Shown piece after piece: positions 17,166-28,087 of a stretch of DNA of 64,000 bases. Both the position numbers and the translations under genes were made by a program. Source of the stretch: Salegentibacter sediminis (GTDB lineage Bacteria > Bacteroidota > Bacteroidia > Flavobacteriales > Flavobacteriaceae). Location of the stretch: NCBI RefSeq assembly GCF_002078605.1, contig NZ_MSJR01000001.1, forward strand, positions 310,001 through 374,000. The letters are read 5' to 3'. The first letter of the stretch is position 1, and each line of letters opens with the position of its first letter. The notes below the pieces were generated by a model. The model saw only the letters and a list, made by a program, of their open reading frames with translations. It did no database searches and was not told the DNA's origin.

Positions 17166-18530
17166 TTAGCCAAAGAGATGGCTAACCACATCTTCGATTT
17201 TAGCGGATTTTATGACCTCTATGGTAAAATTGTTTTTCGGTATCTTACTTTGTTTAGCGATCATAATCTTTGCGAATCCGAGTTTTTCGGCTTCCAGGAT
17301 ACGTTGCTCCACTTTGGTTACCGGTCTTATTTCTCCGGCAAGGCCAACTTCTGCGGCAAAGCAAATGTCTTTTTCTACCGCGATATCTTCATTTGAAGAC
17401 AAGATAGCGGCAACCACAGCCAGATCAATAGCAGGATCGTCTACGCTTATTCCCCCGGTGACATTCAGGAAAACATCTTTTGCTCCCAGGCGGAATCCCG
17501 CTCGTTTTTCCAGCACGGCAAGCAGCATATTCAATCTTTTCACATTATAACCCGTTGCAGAGCGTTGTGGAGTACCATAAACGGCGGTACTCACCAAAGC
17601 CTGAATCTCGATCATCAACGGGCGCATTCCTTCCAGGGTTGCTGCAATGGCAGTTCCGCTGAGGTCTTCGTCGTTTTTGGAAATGAGAATTTCAGAAGGA
17701 TTAGTGACTTCCCGTAAACCGCTGCCCTGCATCTCGTATATTCCCAGTTCGTGTGTAGAGCCAAAGCGATTTTTATGAGCACGGAGAATTCGGTAGACGT
17801 GATTTCTATCCCCTTCAAACTGAAGTACGGTGTCTACCATATGCTCCAAAACCTTTGGCCCGGCGATACTGCCTTCTTTGGTAATATGGCCGATTAAAAT
17901 TACCGGAGTATCGGTTTCCTTGGCGAATTTTATCAGTTCGGCGGTACATTCTCTTATCTGGGAAATACTACCGGGCGAGCTTTCTATGTAATCGCTGTGA
18001 AGGGTTTGTATGGAATCAATAATAAGCACCTGGGGCCCTACACTTTCAATATGCCGAAAGATATTCTGAGTCTTGGTTTCAGTTAGAATATAACAATTTG
18101 CCGGATTAGGATTAATGCGTTCAGCCCGCATTTTTATTTGCTGCTGACTTTCTTCGCCCGAAACATACAACACCTTATAATTAAGCTGAAGCGAAATTTG
18201 AAGCAAAAGGGTACTTTTGCCAATACCCGGTTCTCCACCGAGTAGGGTAAGAGAACCGGGCACAAGGCCGCCTCCCAAAACCCTGTCCAGCTCATTGTTT
18301 GAGGTTTTCCAGCGGTTTTCGGGAGCGGTCTCGATCTCGGCAATTTTGAGTGGCCGGTTTGCTCTTTTAGATTCTTTTGAAGCGGGTGTTTTCCAGTCTT
18401 TAGGATCTGGTTTCTGCACCAGTTCTTCAACTATAGTATTCCACTCTCCGCAGGCGGAACATTTCCCCTGCCATTTTGAATATTGGCTGCCACAATTCTG
18501 GCAATAAAAAGTAGTCTTTACCTTGGCCAT
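17166..18530 (-). CDS. radA: DNA repair protein RadA
   Basis: RecA-like ATPase that promotes branch migration in recombination. The 454-residue protein has an N-terminal zinc ribbon (C10-x2-C13, C24-x2-C27), the Walker A loop G-E-P-G-I-G-K-S-T near residue 95, the RadA-specific K-N-R-F-G motif (about 250), and a C-terminal Lon-like domain (about 285-454; G-G-I-S-V-D-D-P-A-I-D). Size and order are standard. It sits 34 bp before the M23 gene and 21 bp after the esterase-like gene in the same run. Confidence 0.97.
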   Translation of the reverse strand: MAKVKTTFYCQNCGSQYSKWQGKCSACGEWNTIVEELVQKPDPKDWKTPASKESKRANRPLKIAEIETAPENRWKTSNNELDRVLGGGLVPGSLTLLGGEPGIGKSTLLLQISLQLNYKVLYVSGEESQQQIKMRAERINPNPANCYILTETKTQNIFRHIESVGPQVLIIDSIQTLHSDYIESSPGSISQIRECTAELIKFAKETDTPVILIGHITKEGSIAGPKVLEHMVDTVLQFEGDRNHVYRILRAHKNRFGSTHELGIYEMQGSGLREVTNPSEILISKNDEDLSGTAIAATLEGMRPLMIEIQALVSTAVYGTPQRSATGYNVKRLNMLLAVLEKRAGFRLGAKDVFLNVTGGISVDDPAIDLAVVAAILSSNEDIAVEKDICFAAEVGLAGEIRPVTKVEQRILEAEKLGFAKIMIAKQSKIPKNNFTIEVIKSAKIEDVVSHLFG

Positions 18531-18551
18531 TTAAGCTTCTGAATTTTTATG

Positions 18552-19700
18552 CTAATAACCGAAATCTTTTTTAATCGCATCGGCTTTGGCTAGCATAAAA
18601 TCGGTGTCCAGGAAGGCAATTTTTTCCTGTCCATAGGCTTTTTGATAAGTTTTCATCGCCTTTCTGGGATTTCCGGTTTCCTCTTCATAGCGCGCCTCAA
18701 AATAGGTAGCCAACATGGTTCCGGGATAATGATTCTCTGCAAGTTTGCTTAGTTCACGATAATCATCCCAGCGGCGGGTTTTTTCTATAGCCTTGTATAT
18801 AGCCATAAAATCATTCAGCCGTATTTGTTTCTCTACGTGAAAAAGCTCATTTATGCTTTCGTATTTCTCCGTTAAATACTGAACCGGAGATATAGAAGTT
18901 TGTAATAGAATCTCGTTATATTCTTTTACAGAAATCGGACTGTAAACCTGGAACATACTAGCCAAAGCTGAGGGGATAGCTTTTCCTACCAAAGTATAAT
19001 GTGTGGTGTTCTCAAAATTGTCGAAATGGTATTCCACCATTTTGTTGTCTAAAGTTTTTAACTGTTTATCGAAAGAAAGTATTTTTTCTTTGAGTTGAGC
19101 GATATCGTCACTTCCGGTAGCCAGGTAGTACCATTTTTTTGTTTCAGACTTAGCCAGGGAATTGCTGATTCTTTCGGTCATTTGAGGAGCCAGGTCTGGA
19201 CTAAGGTTTATATAACCGTCAAAAAGAGGGTCGGGTTTGAAGAGGTAGTAATTAATAAAGTTAGAAGTGAAATCGTGGCCTACGATAACTCTAAAATCGG
19301 TGGTGCGATATTTACCGTCTAAATGTTGCAAAAGTTCCATTCCCAGGAACTCGAAAAAAGCCGCGCCATCTCCCGAGGGTAAAAAATTTCGCTCGTCGTA
19401 AGCGGCGTCATATTCCCGGCTGCCATCCTGGTTGATTCCTACCACGATCATTTCGGGAGCATCTTCCCAGTAGGAGTAAAAATCAACATTTCCGGCAACA
19501 GGTTCAAAGAGGTAATCGCCGTCCAAAACGATCATTACCGGATAGGATTTTTCAGTATTTGCCTCATAATCCCGTGGTAACTGGATTTTTAATTGTCTTT
19601 CTTCCCCGAGTTTCTCCGAGTTAATTGTTTCATAAAGTGTTTGTGAAAATGTGAATATTGGAGCAATAAATGTTACAAATAAGAGTAATTTTTTCATCAT
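18552..19700 (-). CDS. Esterase-like alpha/beta-hydrolase with altered nucleophile
   Basis: 382-residue exported protein (signal peptide M-M-K-K-L-L-L-F... ending T-F-S-Q) of the esterase D/enterochelin-esterase-like fold: V-M-I-V-L-D-G-D-Y near residue 55 and a core strand followed by V-G-H. At the nucleophile elbow the usual G-H-S-x-G reads G-H-D-F-T, so the Ser is Asp143. A later T-H-Y-T-L could hold the catalytic His. The C-terminal 110 residues look alpha-helical and TPR-like. It may be a non-hydrolytic binding protein, or may use other chemistry. Both neighbours (LPG_synthase_TM and radA) are unrelated in function. Confidence 0.85.
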   Translation of the reverse strand: MMKKLLLFVTFIAPIFTFSQTLYETINSEKLGEERQLKIQLPRDYEANTEKSYPVMIVLDGDYLFEPVAGNVDFYSYWEDAPEMIVVGINQDGSREYDAAYDERNFLPSGDGAAFFEFLGMELLQHLDGKYRTTDFRVIVGHDFTSNFINYYLFKPDPLFDGYINLSPDLAPQMTERISNSLAKSETKKWYYLATGSDDIAQLKEKILSFDKQLKTLDNKMVEYHFDNFENTTHYTLVGKAIPSALASMFQVYSPISVKEYNEILLQTSISPVQYLTEKYESINELFHVEKQIRLNDFMAIYKAIEKTRRWDDYRELSKLAENHYPGTMLATYFEARYEEETGNPRKAMKTYQKAYGQEKIAFLDTDFMLAKADAIKKDFGY

Positions 19701-19733
19701 AGGTGTTAATTTGGTTATATAACCCCAAGATAA

Positions 19734-20702
19734 TCAATTATTCTTACGGTTAAAAAGAGGAAGTATAATGAAGGAGAGGGCTCCCAGTACCAGTACTAGC
19801 AGGGTTTGTGTGCCCCAGGTAAGCCAGCCAAAGGCTTCGCCCGATTGCTTGCTTATTCCAAAAAGCACCAGAATTGCGCCAATGGCTACCGGATATACCC
19901 CAATTCCGCCATTGGTGGCTGAAATCGCCAGCGACCCCACGACAAAAGCGGCTAACATCATACCTAATTCGGGTGGCACCATTTCGGGAACAGAGAAGCT
20001 TATCACGTAGAACATTAGGATATACATAAGCCAAATGAAAAGGGTGTGAAAAAGGAAAGCCCATTTTTGTTTCATTCTAAAAATGCTCCGCATTCCTTCA
20101 ATTAAACCCTGGGCCATCTTCCTGATTTTTATCAGAAAAGGTAGATTAGAGCGTTTAATCAGCCAGATGAACCCTATCCCTGCAAGGAGTAGCACAAATA
20201 ATATTGCGATAGTAACAAGCGGGTTGATCTGATTGGCTTTAAAATAGGTGAGCAGGTGTTCGGTTTGAAGGATAAGCGTGAAACCCATAATTGCGAGCAT
20301 AATTACTATATCGGCAATCCTTTCGGAAATAATAGTGCCGAAGGCTTTTTCAAAAGGTACTTTTTCATAGCTGGAAAGAGTTGCGGCTCTAAGAACTTCC
20401 CCGGACCGGGGGATACCAAAATTAGCCAGATAACCTGCCATAACGGCCATAAAAGAATTTGCGAACCGGGGTTTGTACCCCATTGGCTCGAGCATATATT
20501 GCCACCTGTATGCACGGGACATATGTGACAAGGTCCCAAAAACCAGGGAAAGAATTAGCCAAAACGGGTTGGCATTTACAATGTTGTCTAAAAGCTCCCG
20601 GCGCTCCTGAGGGGTTGCGCTTTGCAGAGAATACCAAATGAAAATAAACCCGAGTAGAAGGGGGAGAATGATCTTTAGTATTTTGGAGGTTTTTTTGTTC
20701 AA
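19734..20702 (-). CDS. Lysylphosphatidylglycerol synthase TM domain family (UPF0104-like) membrane protein
   Basis: 322-residue integral membrane protein with about eight predicted helices (for example I-L-K-I-I-L-P-L-L-L-G-F-I-F at the N-terminus and L-L-V-L-V-L-G-A-L-S-F-I at the end). The conserved S-H-M-S-R-A-Y-R-W and R-S-G-E-V-L-R-A motifs identify the LPG_synthase_TM (PF03706) family, a flippase-like domain. The aminoacyl-transferase half of MprF is absent, so it cannot aminoacylate lipids by itself. Substrate is unknown. It follows panD by 6 bp. Confidence 0.9.
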   Translation of the reverse strand: MNKKTSKILKIILPLLLGFIFIWYSLQSATPQERRELLDNIVNANPFWLILSLVFGTLSHMSRAYRWQYMLEPMGYKPRFANSFMAVMAGYLANFGIPRSGEVLRAATLSSYEKVPFEKAFGTIISERIADIVIMLAIMGFTLILQTEHLLTYFKANQINPLVTIAILFVLLLAGIGFIWLIKRSNLPFLIKIRKMAQGLIEGMRSIFRMKQKWAFLFHTLFIWLMYILMFYVISFSVPEMVPPELGMMLAAFVVGSLAISATNGGIGVYPVAIGAILVLFGISKQSGEAFGWLTWGTQTLLVLVLGALSFIILPLFNRKNN

Positions 20703-20708
20703 AAAAAA

Positions 20709-21059
20709 TTAACTCAAAAGGTTATTTTCTTCGTTAGGAAATACCAATGAGGGTTTGAATGATTTTGCTTCTTCAAATTCCATTATGGCGTAGGCAATAA
20801 GTATAAGCACATCGCCTTTGGCTACTTTCCTTGCAGCTGCGCCATTTAGGGTTATTTCTCCGGAATTTCTGGGTCCGGGGATAACGTAGGTCTCAAGCCG
20901 TTCGCCATTATTATTATTAACGATCTGGACTTTTTCCCCTTCTATGATATTGGCTGCATCCATAAGGTCTTCGTCTATAGTTATGCTACCAATATAATTA
21001 AGGTCTGCACCCGTTACCTTTACGCGATGAATTTTAGATTTTACGACGTGTACCTGCAT
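20709..21059 (-). CDS. panD: Aspartate 1-decarboxylase
   Basis: Makes beta-alanine from aspartate for pantothenate and coenzyme A. It is a pyruvoyl enzyme that cleaves itself between Gly24 and Ser25; both residues are in place in N-Y-I-G-S-I-T-I-D. Other conserved parts are K-I-H-R-V-K-V-T near the start and N-G-A-A-A-R (about residue 74). The length of 116 is normal. It starts 6 bp after panC ends, so the two are coordinately expressed. Confidence 0.97.
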   Translation of the reverse strand: MQVHVVKSKIHRVKVTGADLNYIGSITIDEDLMDAANIIEGEKVQIVNNNNGERLETYVIPGPRNSGEITLNGAAARKVAKGDVLILIAYAIMEFEEAKSFKPSLVFPNEENNLLS

Positions 21060-21065
21060 TTTTAA

Positions 21066-21914
21066 TTAATTTAGGGCCATATTGTCAATTAAGCGAACTT
21101 CCCCGGCATAGGCCGCGATAAAAGCACGATATTCCTGGCCTTTTCTTTTTCGGTTTATTTTTTTTAGGGTTGAGGCATCAGCTATTTCGAAGTATTCCAG
21201 CTTTAGAAAGGGATGACTTTCGAACTGAGCATATACCCAATCGGTGATGTAGTTAACACTTTTTGTGCCAAATAAGTCCCTGGATTTCAGTAGGGTTTGA
21301 TGAATAAAGGAAGCACTCTCCCTTTCTTCGGGTTCCAGAAGTTCGTTTCTTGAACTACGGGCCAATCCGTTAGGTTCTCTAAGGATAGGGCAGCCAATTA
21401 CTTCCACCGGGAGTTTCTCGTCTTTTGTTAATTTACGTATGATCTGTAATTGCTGAAAATCTTTCTGGCCAAAGAAGGCTTTAGAAGGCTTTACTATTTC
21501 AAATAGCAATTTTACTACAGTGCCAACTCCGTCAAAATGTCCTGCGCGGTATTTTCCTTCCATGACCTTGCCCAGCCCACCAAAATCGAATTCTTCTGAA
21601 ATAATATTTTCACCATAGAGCTCTTGGGCGGTAGGGGCAAAAACCCATAAATTCGGGTTCAGGGTTTTTAATAATTCAATATCTTTCTGCAAACCTCGGG
21701 GATACTTTTCAAGATCCTGGGGGTTATTGAATTGCGTGGGATTAACGAAGATGCTCACCACCACCTGGTCGCAGATTTTTTCGGCGTTTTGCACCAAAGA
21801 TAGATGTCCATCATGTAGCGCGCCCATAGTAGGCACTAATCCCAGTGTTTTTCCTTGAGATTTAAGCTCGCGCACTGCCGTTTGAAGGGCCTCTTTTTCC
21901 TTAAAAATCTGCAT
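21066..21914 (-). CDS. panC: Pantothenate synthetase
   Basis: Condenses pantoate and beta-alanine with ATP to pantothenate. The 282-residue protein shows the class I-type nucleotide motif P-T-M-G-A-L-H-D-G-H (about 29-38), F-V-N-P-T-Q-F-N (about 56-63), F-G-Q-K-D-F-Q-Q (about 147-154) and S-S-R-N (about 184-187), all standard active-site segments. It is the first gene of the minus-strand run panC-panD-20702-19700-radA-M23, with a promoter box 24 bp upstream. Confidence 0.97.
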   Translation of the reverse strand: MQIFKEKEALQTAVRELKSQGKTLGLVPTMGALHDGHLSLVQNAEKICDQVVVSIFVNPTQFNNPQDLEKYPRGLQKDIELLKTLNPNLWVFAPTAQELYGENIISEEFDFGGLGKVMEGKYRAGHFDGVGTVVKLLFEIVKPSKAFFGQKDFQQLQIIRKLTKDEKLPVEVIGCPILREPNGLARSSRNELLEPEERESASFIHQTLLKSRDLFGTKSVNYITDWVYAQFESHPFLKLEYFEIADASTLKKINRKRKGQEYRAFIAAYAGEVRLIDNMALN

Positions 21915-21937
21915 ATTATTAAAAAATTAACAGCGTG

Positions 21938-21945
21938 CAAACTTA
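21938..21945 (-). promoter_or_regulatory. -7 box for panC operon
   Basis: On the minus strand TAAGTTTG fits TAnnTTTG, 24 bp upstream of the panC start. A -33 TTG is not clear; TATG at 19-nt spacing is the nearest match. It faces the box for the divergent GT5-like gene. Confidence 0.5.
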
Positions 21946-21976
21946 ATATATTAAGGGCAATCTGCATAAAATTTTG

Positions 21977-21984
21977 TAATTTTG
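21977..21984 (+). promoter_or_regulatory. -7 box for GT5-like gene
   Basis: TAATTTTG matches TAnnTTTG, 41 bp before the ATG at 22025. The -33 element is weak. Together with the minus-strand box it makes a compact divergent promoter region between panC and this gene. Confidence 0.5.
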
Positions 21985-22024
21985 CGTGTTTTTTATTCGC
22001 AACTGCAATTAAAGCAATGAATTT

Positions 22025-22837
22025 ATGAAAGATAAGAGGATATTGTACGTCTCGTCTGAAGTTATACCTTACCTACCTGAAACCGAAATATCATCCACGT
22101 CTTTTGAAGCCGCAAAAATGGTAAACAACCTTGGGGGCCAAATTAGAATATTTATGCCCAGGTTTGGTAATATTAATGAACGTCGCCACCAGTTACACGA
22201 AGTGATTCGCCTCTCTGGGATGAATTTGGTGATCAACGATCTTGATATGCCATTAATCATAAAAGTGGCCTCGATACCTAAAGAAAGGATGCAGGTTTAT
22301 TTTATTGATAATGAAGATTATTTCAAACGTAAGGCTACCCTTACCGATGAGGATGGAAACCTCTTCGAAGATAATGACGAACGCGCCATCTTTTTTGCAA
22401 AAGGCGTGATTGAAACCGTGAAAAAATTGAACTGGTCGCCAGATATCATTCACGTTCACGGGTGGCTTGCCTCCTTATTGCCTCTTTATCTAAGACGTTA
22501 TTATGGAAATGAACCTTTGTTTAGCGATGCAAAAATTGTGACTTCGGTGTACAATCAAAGTTTCGATGGGACGTTAAGTGAAGATATGCAGGAAAAGGTA
22601 CTGTTTGATGGAATGGAGAACCAGGACGTGAAACACCTGAAAAATCCAAACTATGTTAACCTGATGAAAACCGCCGCCGATAATTCTGATGCTCTTATCC
22701 AGGGCAGTGAAGAAATCCCGGCTGAGTTGTCTGATTATATGACTAAACTTAAAAAACCAATACTTCCTTATAAAAACCGGGAAGAATTCGCCCAGGCTTA
22801 TCAGGATTTTTACACCGAAAAAGTTTTACCCCAATAG
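22025..22837 (+). CDS. Half-length glycogen/starch synthase-like protein (GT5 N-terminal domain)
   Basis: 270-residue protein matching only the N-terminal Rossmann domain of GT5 glycogen synthases (S-S-E-V-I-P at 10-15, I-F-M-P-R-F-G near 50, D-I-I-H-V-H-G-W near 140). The C-terminal domain, with the nucleotide-sugar-binding residues, is absent, and the K-x-G-G motif after the S-E-V segment is replaced (Y-L-P-E-T-E-I-S). It is therefore unlikely to polymerise glucose. The stop is clean and the frame intact, so it is a real short form and not a fresh truncation. It is divergent from panC and 12 bp upstream of the DUF4270 gene. Confidence 0.85.
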   Translation: MKDKRILYVSSEVIPYLPETEISSTSFEAAKMVNNLGGQIRIFMPRFGNINERRHQLHEVIRLSGMNLVINDLDMPLIIKVASIPKERMQVYFIDNEDYFKRKATLTDEDGNLFEDNDERAIFFAKGVIETVKKLNWSPDIIHVHGWLASLLPLYLRRYYGNEPLFSDAKIVTSVYNQSFDGTLSEDMQEKVLFDGMENQDVKHLKNPNYVNLMKTAADNSDALIQGSEEIPAELSDYMTKLKKPILPYKNREEFAQAYQDFYTEKVLPQ

Positions 22838-22849
22838 AAATAATACCGA

Positions 22850-24412
22850 ATGAATTTTAAGAGATTGACAGGCAAAATTGCAGCGCTTCTGGCTGTAAGC
22901 TTTGTTTTAGTAGCATGTGATGATGAGTTTAGTACTGTAGGAGGAGAAATAATCGAAAACCCTGCCGATGTAGAACTGCGGGAGCTGGAAGTGAAAACTT
23001 ACAGCAAAAAAATAAATTCGGTACAAACCAATAACCTTACCGATTATTTGCTTGGAGTATATAACGACCCTGTTTATGGAGAAACCCAGGCAAGTATTTT
23101 TTCCCAACTTTCACTCACTACCACCAATCCTGATTTTGGAGATAATACCAAACTGGACAGTGTAGTACTTACTATTCCATTTTATAGTACCGAGGGTGAT
23201 AGTGACGAAGCTGGGAACATCGAATATAGCCTTGATTCTATCTTCGGCGAAGGAAGCTTTAAGCTATCGGTGCAGGAATCGCGTTATTTTTTAGCCGATT
23301 TCGATCCTGATGCCGATTTTCAGAGCCGTCAGAAATATTATTCAGATCAACAGGATCTTGTGGAACAAAACCTTGTAGGGGATGTGTTATATGAAAATGA
23401 TAATTTTCGTCCTTCTCCAGAGGCAATCGTAAATTATGGTTATGATGATGTTGGAGAGGCCGACACTACTACAACGGGACCTGGTTTAAGAATAAAACTT
23501 CCTGTAAATTATTTTCAGCAGAAAATAATAAACAAGGAGGGATCTTCAGAATTGAGTAACAATAACAACTTCAGGGATTATTTCCGCGGTCTTTTTCTTA
23601 AAGCCGAAGCCAATAACGATCCTGGAAGCCTAATGCTTTTTAATCTGGGTGAAGGAGATGTAAGTCTTTATTATACTTTTGAGGAAGAAGAAACCAATGA
23701 GGATGGAGACGCTGAAACCATAAGAAAAGGAGCAAGTTACCAACTAAAGTTTGGTAGTAATGCGGTTAATACTTTTGAAGGTGAATTCCCTGCAGATGTA
23801 CTCGAGACCATAACTTCTGCAGACACTGTAAACGGAGAAGAAAACCTTTTCCTTAAAGGTGGCGAGGGCAGCATGGCGGTAATTGAGCTTTTTGAAGATG
23901 ACACCGTATTGGAAGAATTAAAAGAAAATAATTGGCTTATTAATGAAGTTAATCTTCAGTTTTATGTAGATCAGGACCTTATGGCTGGAGCTCAGGAGCC
24001 CGATAGGTTGTATATTTATGACCTGGAAAATAACAGGGTGCTTGCCGATTATTCCTTTGCTGAGCAATTTATTGGCGATCTTAATCCTGAAGACCTTTCA
24101 GAATCAATGAAAACTTTTTCAACACCCCTGGAACGGGATGAAGATGGAAACGGAATAAAATATAGCCTAAACCTTACTCAACACGTTAGTGAAATTCTCA
24201 ACAACGATGGGGAGAACGTTAAACTTGGTTTAGTGATCACCCAAAATATTAATCAAACTGCCAACTCTGCTGTGAGAGGTGGTGGGGAAGTAACCCGTGT
24301 ACCGGCAATGTCTGTTTTGGCACCCCTGGGAACGGTTCTTTATGGAAATGCGTCCGAAAATGAAGAGAAGCAACCAAAGCTTCGAATTTATTATACGCGA
24401 ACCACAGAATAA
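22850..24412 (+). CDS. DUF4270 lipoprotein
   Basis: 520-residue predicted lipoprotein: hydrophobic signal then lipobox V-L-V-A-C (about Cys23) followed by D-D-E-F-S-T-V-G. The body is acidic and beta-rich and fits DUF4270, a family almost confined to Bacteroidota. Function is unknown; the signal and acidic exposed surface suggest the outer membrane. It lies 12 bp after the GT5-like gene and 35 bp before glmS, an order I recognise as common in this phylum. Confidence 0.88.
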   Translation: MNFKRLTGKIAALLAVSFVLVACDDEFSTVGGEIIENPADVELRELEVKTYSKKINSVQTNNLTDYLLGVYNDPVYGETQASIFSQLSLTTTNPDFGDNTKLDSVVLTIPFYSTEGDSDEAGNIEYSLDSIFGEGSFKLSVQESRYFLADFDPDADFQSRQKYYSDQQDLVEQNLVGDVLYENDNFRPSPEAIVNYGYDDVGEADTTTTGPGLRIKLPVNYFQQKIINKEGSSELSNNNNFRDYFRGLFLKAEANNDPGSLMLFNLGEGDVSLYYTFEEEETNEDGDAETIRKGASYQLKFGSNAVNTFEGEFPADVLETITSADTVNGEENLFLKGGEGSMAVIELFEDDTVLEELKENNWLINEVNLQFYVDQDLMAGAQEPDRLYIYDLENNRVLADYSFAEQFIGDLNPEDLSESMKTFSTPLERDEDGNGIKYSLNLTQHVSEILNNDGENVKLGLVITQNINQTANSAVRGGGEVTRVPAMSVLAPLGTVLYGNASENEEKQPKLRIYYTRTTE

Positions 24413-24447
24413 AAAAACTATTAACTTAACTACCAATAACTTAAAAT

Positions 24448-26295
24448 ATGTGCGGAATTGTAGGTTATATAGGGCATAGGGATGCTTATCCTGTAGTGCT
24501 CAAAGGACTTCAGAGATTGGAATATCGCGGTTACGATAGTGCCGGGATTGCTCTTTATGATGAGACAGAACTTAAACTTTGTAAGACCAAAGGAAAAGTA
24601 GCAGATTTAAAAGAAAAGCTGGAGAGTTCTATTTCAACAAAAGGAAATGTAGGGATAGGGCATACCCGGTGGGCTACTCATGGGGTGCCTAACGATATAA
24701 ATTCCCACCCTCATTATTCTAATTCAGGAAATCTTGTAATAATTCACAACGGGATTATTGAAAATTATGATGCTCTTAAAAAAGAGCTGCAAACCCGTGG
24801 ATTTACCTTTGAGAGTGATACTGATACAGAGGTTCTCGTAAACCTTATTGAAGATGTTTCGGACAAGGAAGGTGTGAAATTGGGTAAGGCCGTTCAAATC
24901 GCCCTTAACCAAACCGTGGGAGCATACGCAATCGCAGTTTTCGATAAGAGAAAGCCAAATGAGATTGTTGTTGCGCGTTTAGGAAGTCCCTTGGCTATAG
25001 GAGTGGGAGAAGATGAGTTTTTTATCGCTTCAGATGCTTCCCCGTTTATTGAATTCACCAACAATGCGATCTACCTGGAAGACGGGGAAATGGCTGTGGT
25101 AAGGCGTGATAAAGGTGTAAAGGTTAGAAAAATTAAAGATGATTCTCTTGTAGATCCTTATGTGCAGGAGCTTCAGCTTAACCTTGAACAAATTGAAAAA
25201 GGGGGGTATGAACACTTTATGCTAAAGGAGATTTATGAGCAGCCCAGCGCCATTAGTGATACTTTTCGTGGAAGAATGCTTGCGGATAAAGGGATTATTA
25301 GAATGGCCGGAGTTGATGACAATATTGAAAGGATCTCCAACGCTAAAAGAATTCTAATCGTAGCCTGTGGAACATCCTGGCATGCCGGGTTGGTTGCAGA
25401 ATATATATTTGAAGACTTGGCGCGTATCCCCGTAGAGGTGGAATATGCTTCTGAGTTTAGATATCGGAACCCGATTATTTCGGAAAATGATGTGGTGATC
25501 GCTATTTCCCAGAGTGGGGAAACCGCCGATACTATGGCGGCAATTAAGCTGGCCAAAGAAAAAGGCGCCTTCGTTTTTGGAGTATGTAATGTGGTGGGAT
25601 CCTCTATTTCGAGGGAGACTCACGCTGGAGCATATACCCACGCGGGACCCGAAATTGGAGTGGCTTCTACCAAAGCCTTTACAACCCAAATTACCGTATT
25701 GACTTTAATGGCTCTTAAGCTTGCAAAACATAAGGGAACGATCTCTAATTCAAGTTTTATGTTGCACTTGCAGGAGATGGAGCGCATTCCAGAAAAGGTG
25801 AAAGCTGCACTGGAATCTAACGAAAATATTAGAGAAATCGCCGATATTTATAAAGACGCGAGAAACTGCCTGTACCTTGGGAGAGGCTTTAACTTCCCGG
25901 TTGCATTGGAAGGAGCTTTAAAATTGAAAGAAATTTCTTACATACACGCAGAAGGTTATCCTGCGGCTGAAATGAAGCACGGTCCTATTGCTTTAATTGA
26001 TGAGCAGATGCCTGTAATAGTTATCGCAACCAAAAAGGGGCACTATGAGAAGGTGGTGAGCAATATTCAGGAGATAAAATCCAGGAAAGGAAAAATCATA
26101 GCTGTGGTCACTCAGGGTGATGAAGAAGTAAGAGATCTTGCAGACCACGTGATCGAAGTACCTGAAACTATGGAGCTTTTAACTCCGTTGTTGACTACCA
26201 TCCCGCTACAATTGTTATCATACCATATTGCGGTGATGCTCGGTAAGAATGTAGACCAACCAAGGAACCTAGCAAAATCGGTGACGGTTGAATAG
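24448..26295 (+). CDS. glmS: Glucosamine-6-phosphate synthase (isomerizing)
   Basis: Makes glucosamine-6-phosphate from fructose-6-phosphate and glutamine, the first committed step to UDP-GlcNAc for peptidoglycan and lipopolysaccharide. The product has 615 residues. The nucleophile Cys2 is at the start (M-C-G-I-V-G-Y-I-G), the glutaminase domain runs to about 220 (with G-H-T-R-W-A-T-H-G), then two SIS sugar-isomerase domains (A-C-G-T-S-W-H-A-G and S-Q-S-G-E-T-A-D-T in the first). The conserved C-terminus ends L-A-K-S-V-T-V-E. No glmS ribozyme is visible upstream. A terminator follows. Confidence 0.98.
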   Translation: MCGIVGYIGHRDAYPVVLKGLQRLEYRGYDSAGIALYDETELKLCKTKGKVADLKEKLESSISTKGNVGIGHTRWATHGVPNDINSHPHYSNSGNLVIIHNGIIENYDALKKELQTRGFTFESDTDTEVLVNLIEDVSDKEGVKLGKAVQIALNQTVGAYAIAVFDKRKPNEIVVARLGSPLAIGVGEDEFFIASDASPFIEFTNNAIYLEDGEMAVVRRDKGVKVRKIKDDSLVDPYVQELQLNLEQIEKGGYEHFMLKEIYEQPSAISDTFRGRMLADKGIIRMAGVDDNIERISNAKRILIVACGTSWHAGLVAEYIFEDLARIPVEVEYASEFRYRNPIISENDVVIAISQSGETADTMAAIKLAKEKGAFVFGVCNVVGSSISRETHAGAYTHAGPEIGVASTKAFTTQITVLTLMALKLAKHKGTISNSSFMLHLQEMERIPEKVKAALESNENIREIADIYKDARNCLYLGRGFNFPVALEGALKLKEISYIHAEGYPAAEMKHGPIALIDEQMPVIVIATKKGHYEKVVSNIQEIKSRKGKIIAVVTQGDEEVRDLADHVIEVPETMELLTPLLTTIPLQLLSYHIAVMLGKNVDQPRNLAKSVTVE

Positions 26296-26316
26296 ATAAT
26301 TTAGAATAAACTTTTT

Positions 26317-26357
26317 TTAAAAGGGCCTTTCAAATTTAATTCTGAAAGGCTTTTTTT
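26317..26357 (+). terminator. Terminator after glmS
   Basis: Stem gcctttca (26325-26332) / tgaaaggc (26343-26350) with a 10-nt loop, then seven T (26351-26357), 22 bp after the glmS stop. Confidence 0.9.
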
Positions 26358-26462
26358 GTGCTCTTATTTCCGGAGAAATTAAGAATAATCTGCTCTGAGC
26401 AGGCTTCGGTTTATAAGACAAAAAGTTATTTGAGCTGGGGTATGATTTTATCAAGAAAAAAC

Positions 26463-26470
26463 TATCTTTG
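26463..26470 (+). promoter_or_regulatory. atpD -7 promoter box
   Basis: TATCTTTG is a full TAnnTTTG match, 96 bp before the atpD ATG. The upstream element at normal spacing is only TATG (26441-26444, 18 nt). It predicts a leader of about 90 nt. Confidence 0.5.
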
Positions 26471-26563
26471 CAGCCTGAAAATAACCTGTTTGGAATTTTG
26501 ATTAATAATAATTTCCCGGCGGTGTTTTTTAGGATTTTTAAATACTAAACATTAAAGAATTAG

Positions 26564-28081
<1,518 letters not shown>

Positions 28082-28087
28082 AAGCCT

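Noticed and set aside
24413-24447. glmS ribozyme upstream of glmS
   Set aside because: The gap is only 35 bp, too short for a glmS ribozyme, and has no matching core.
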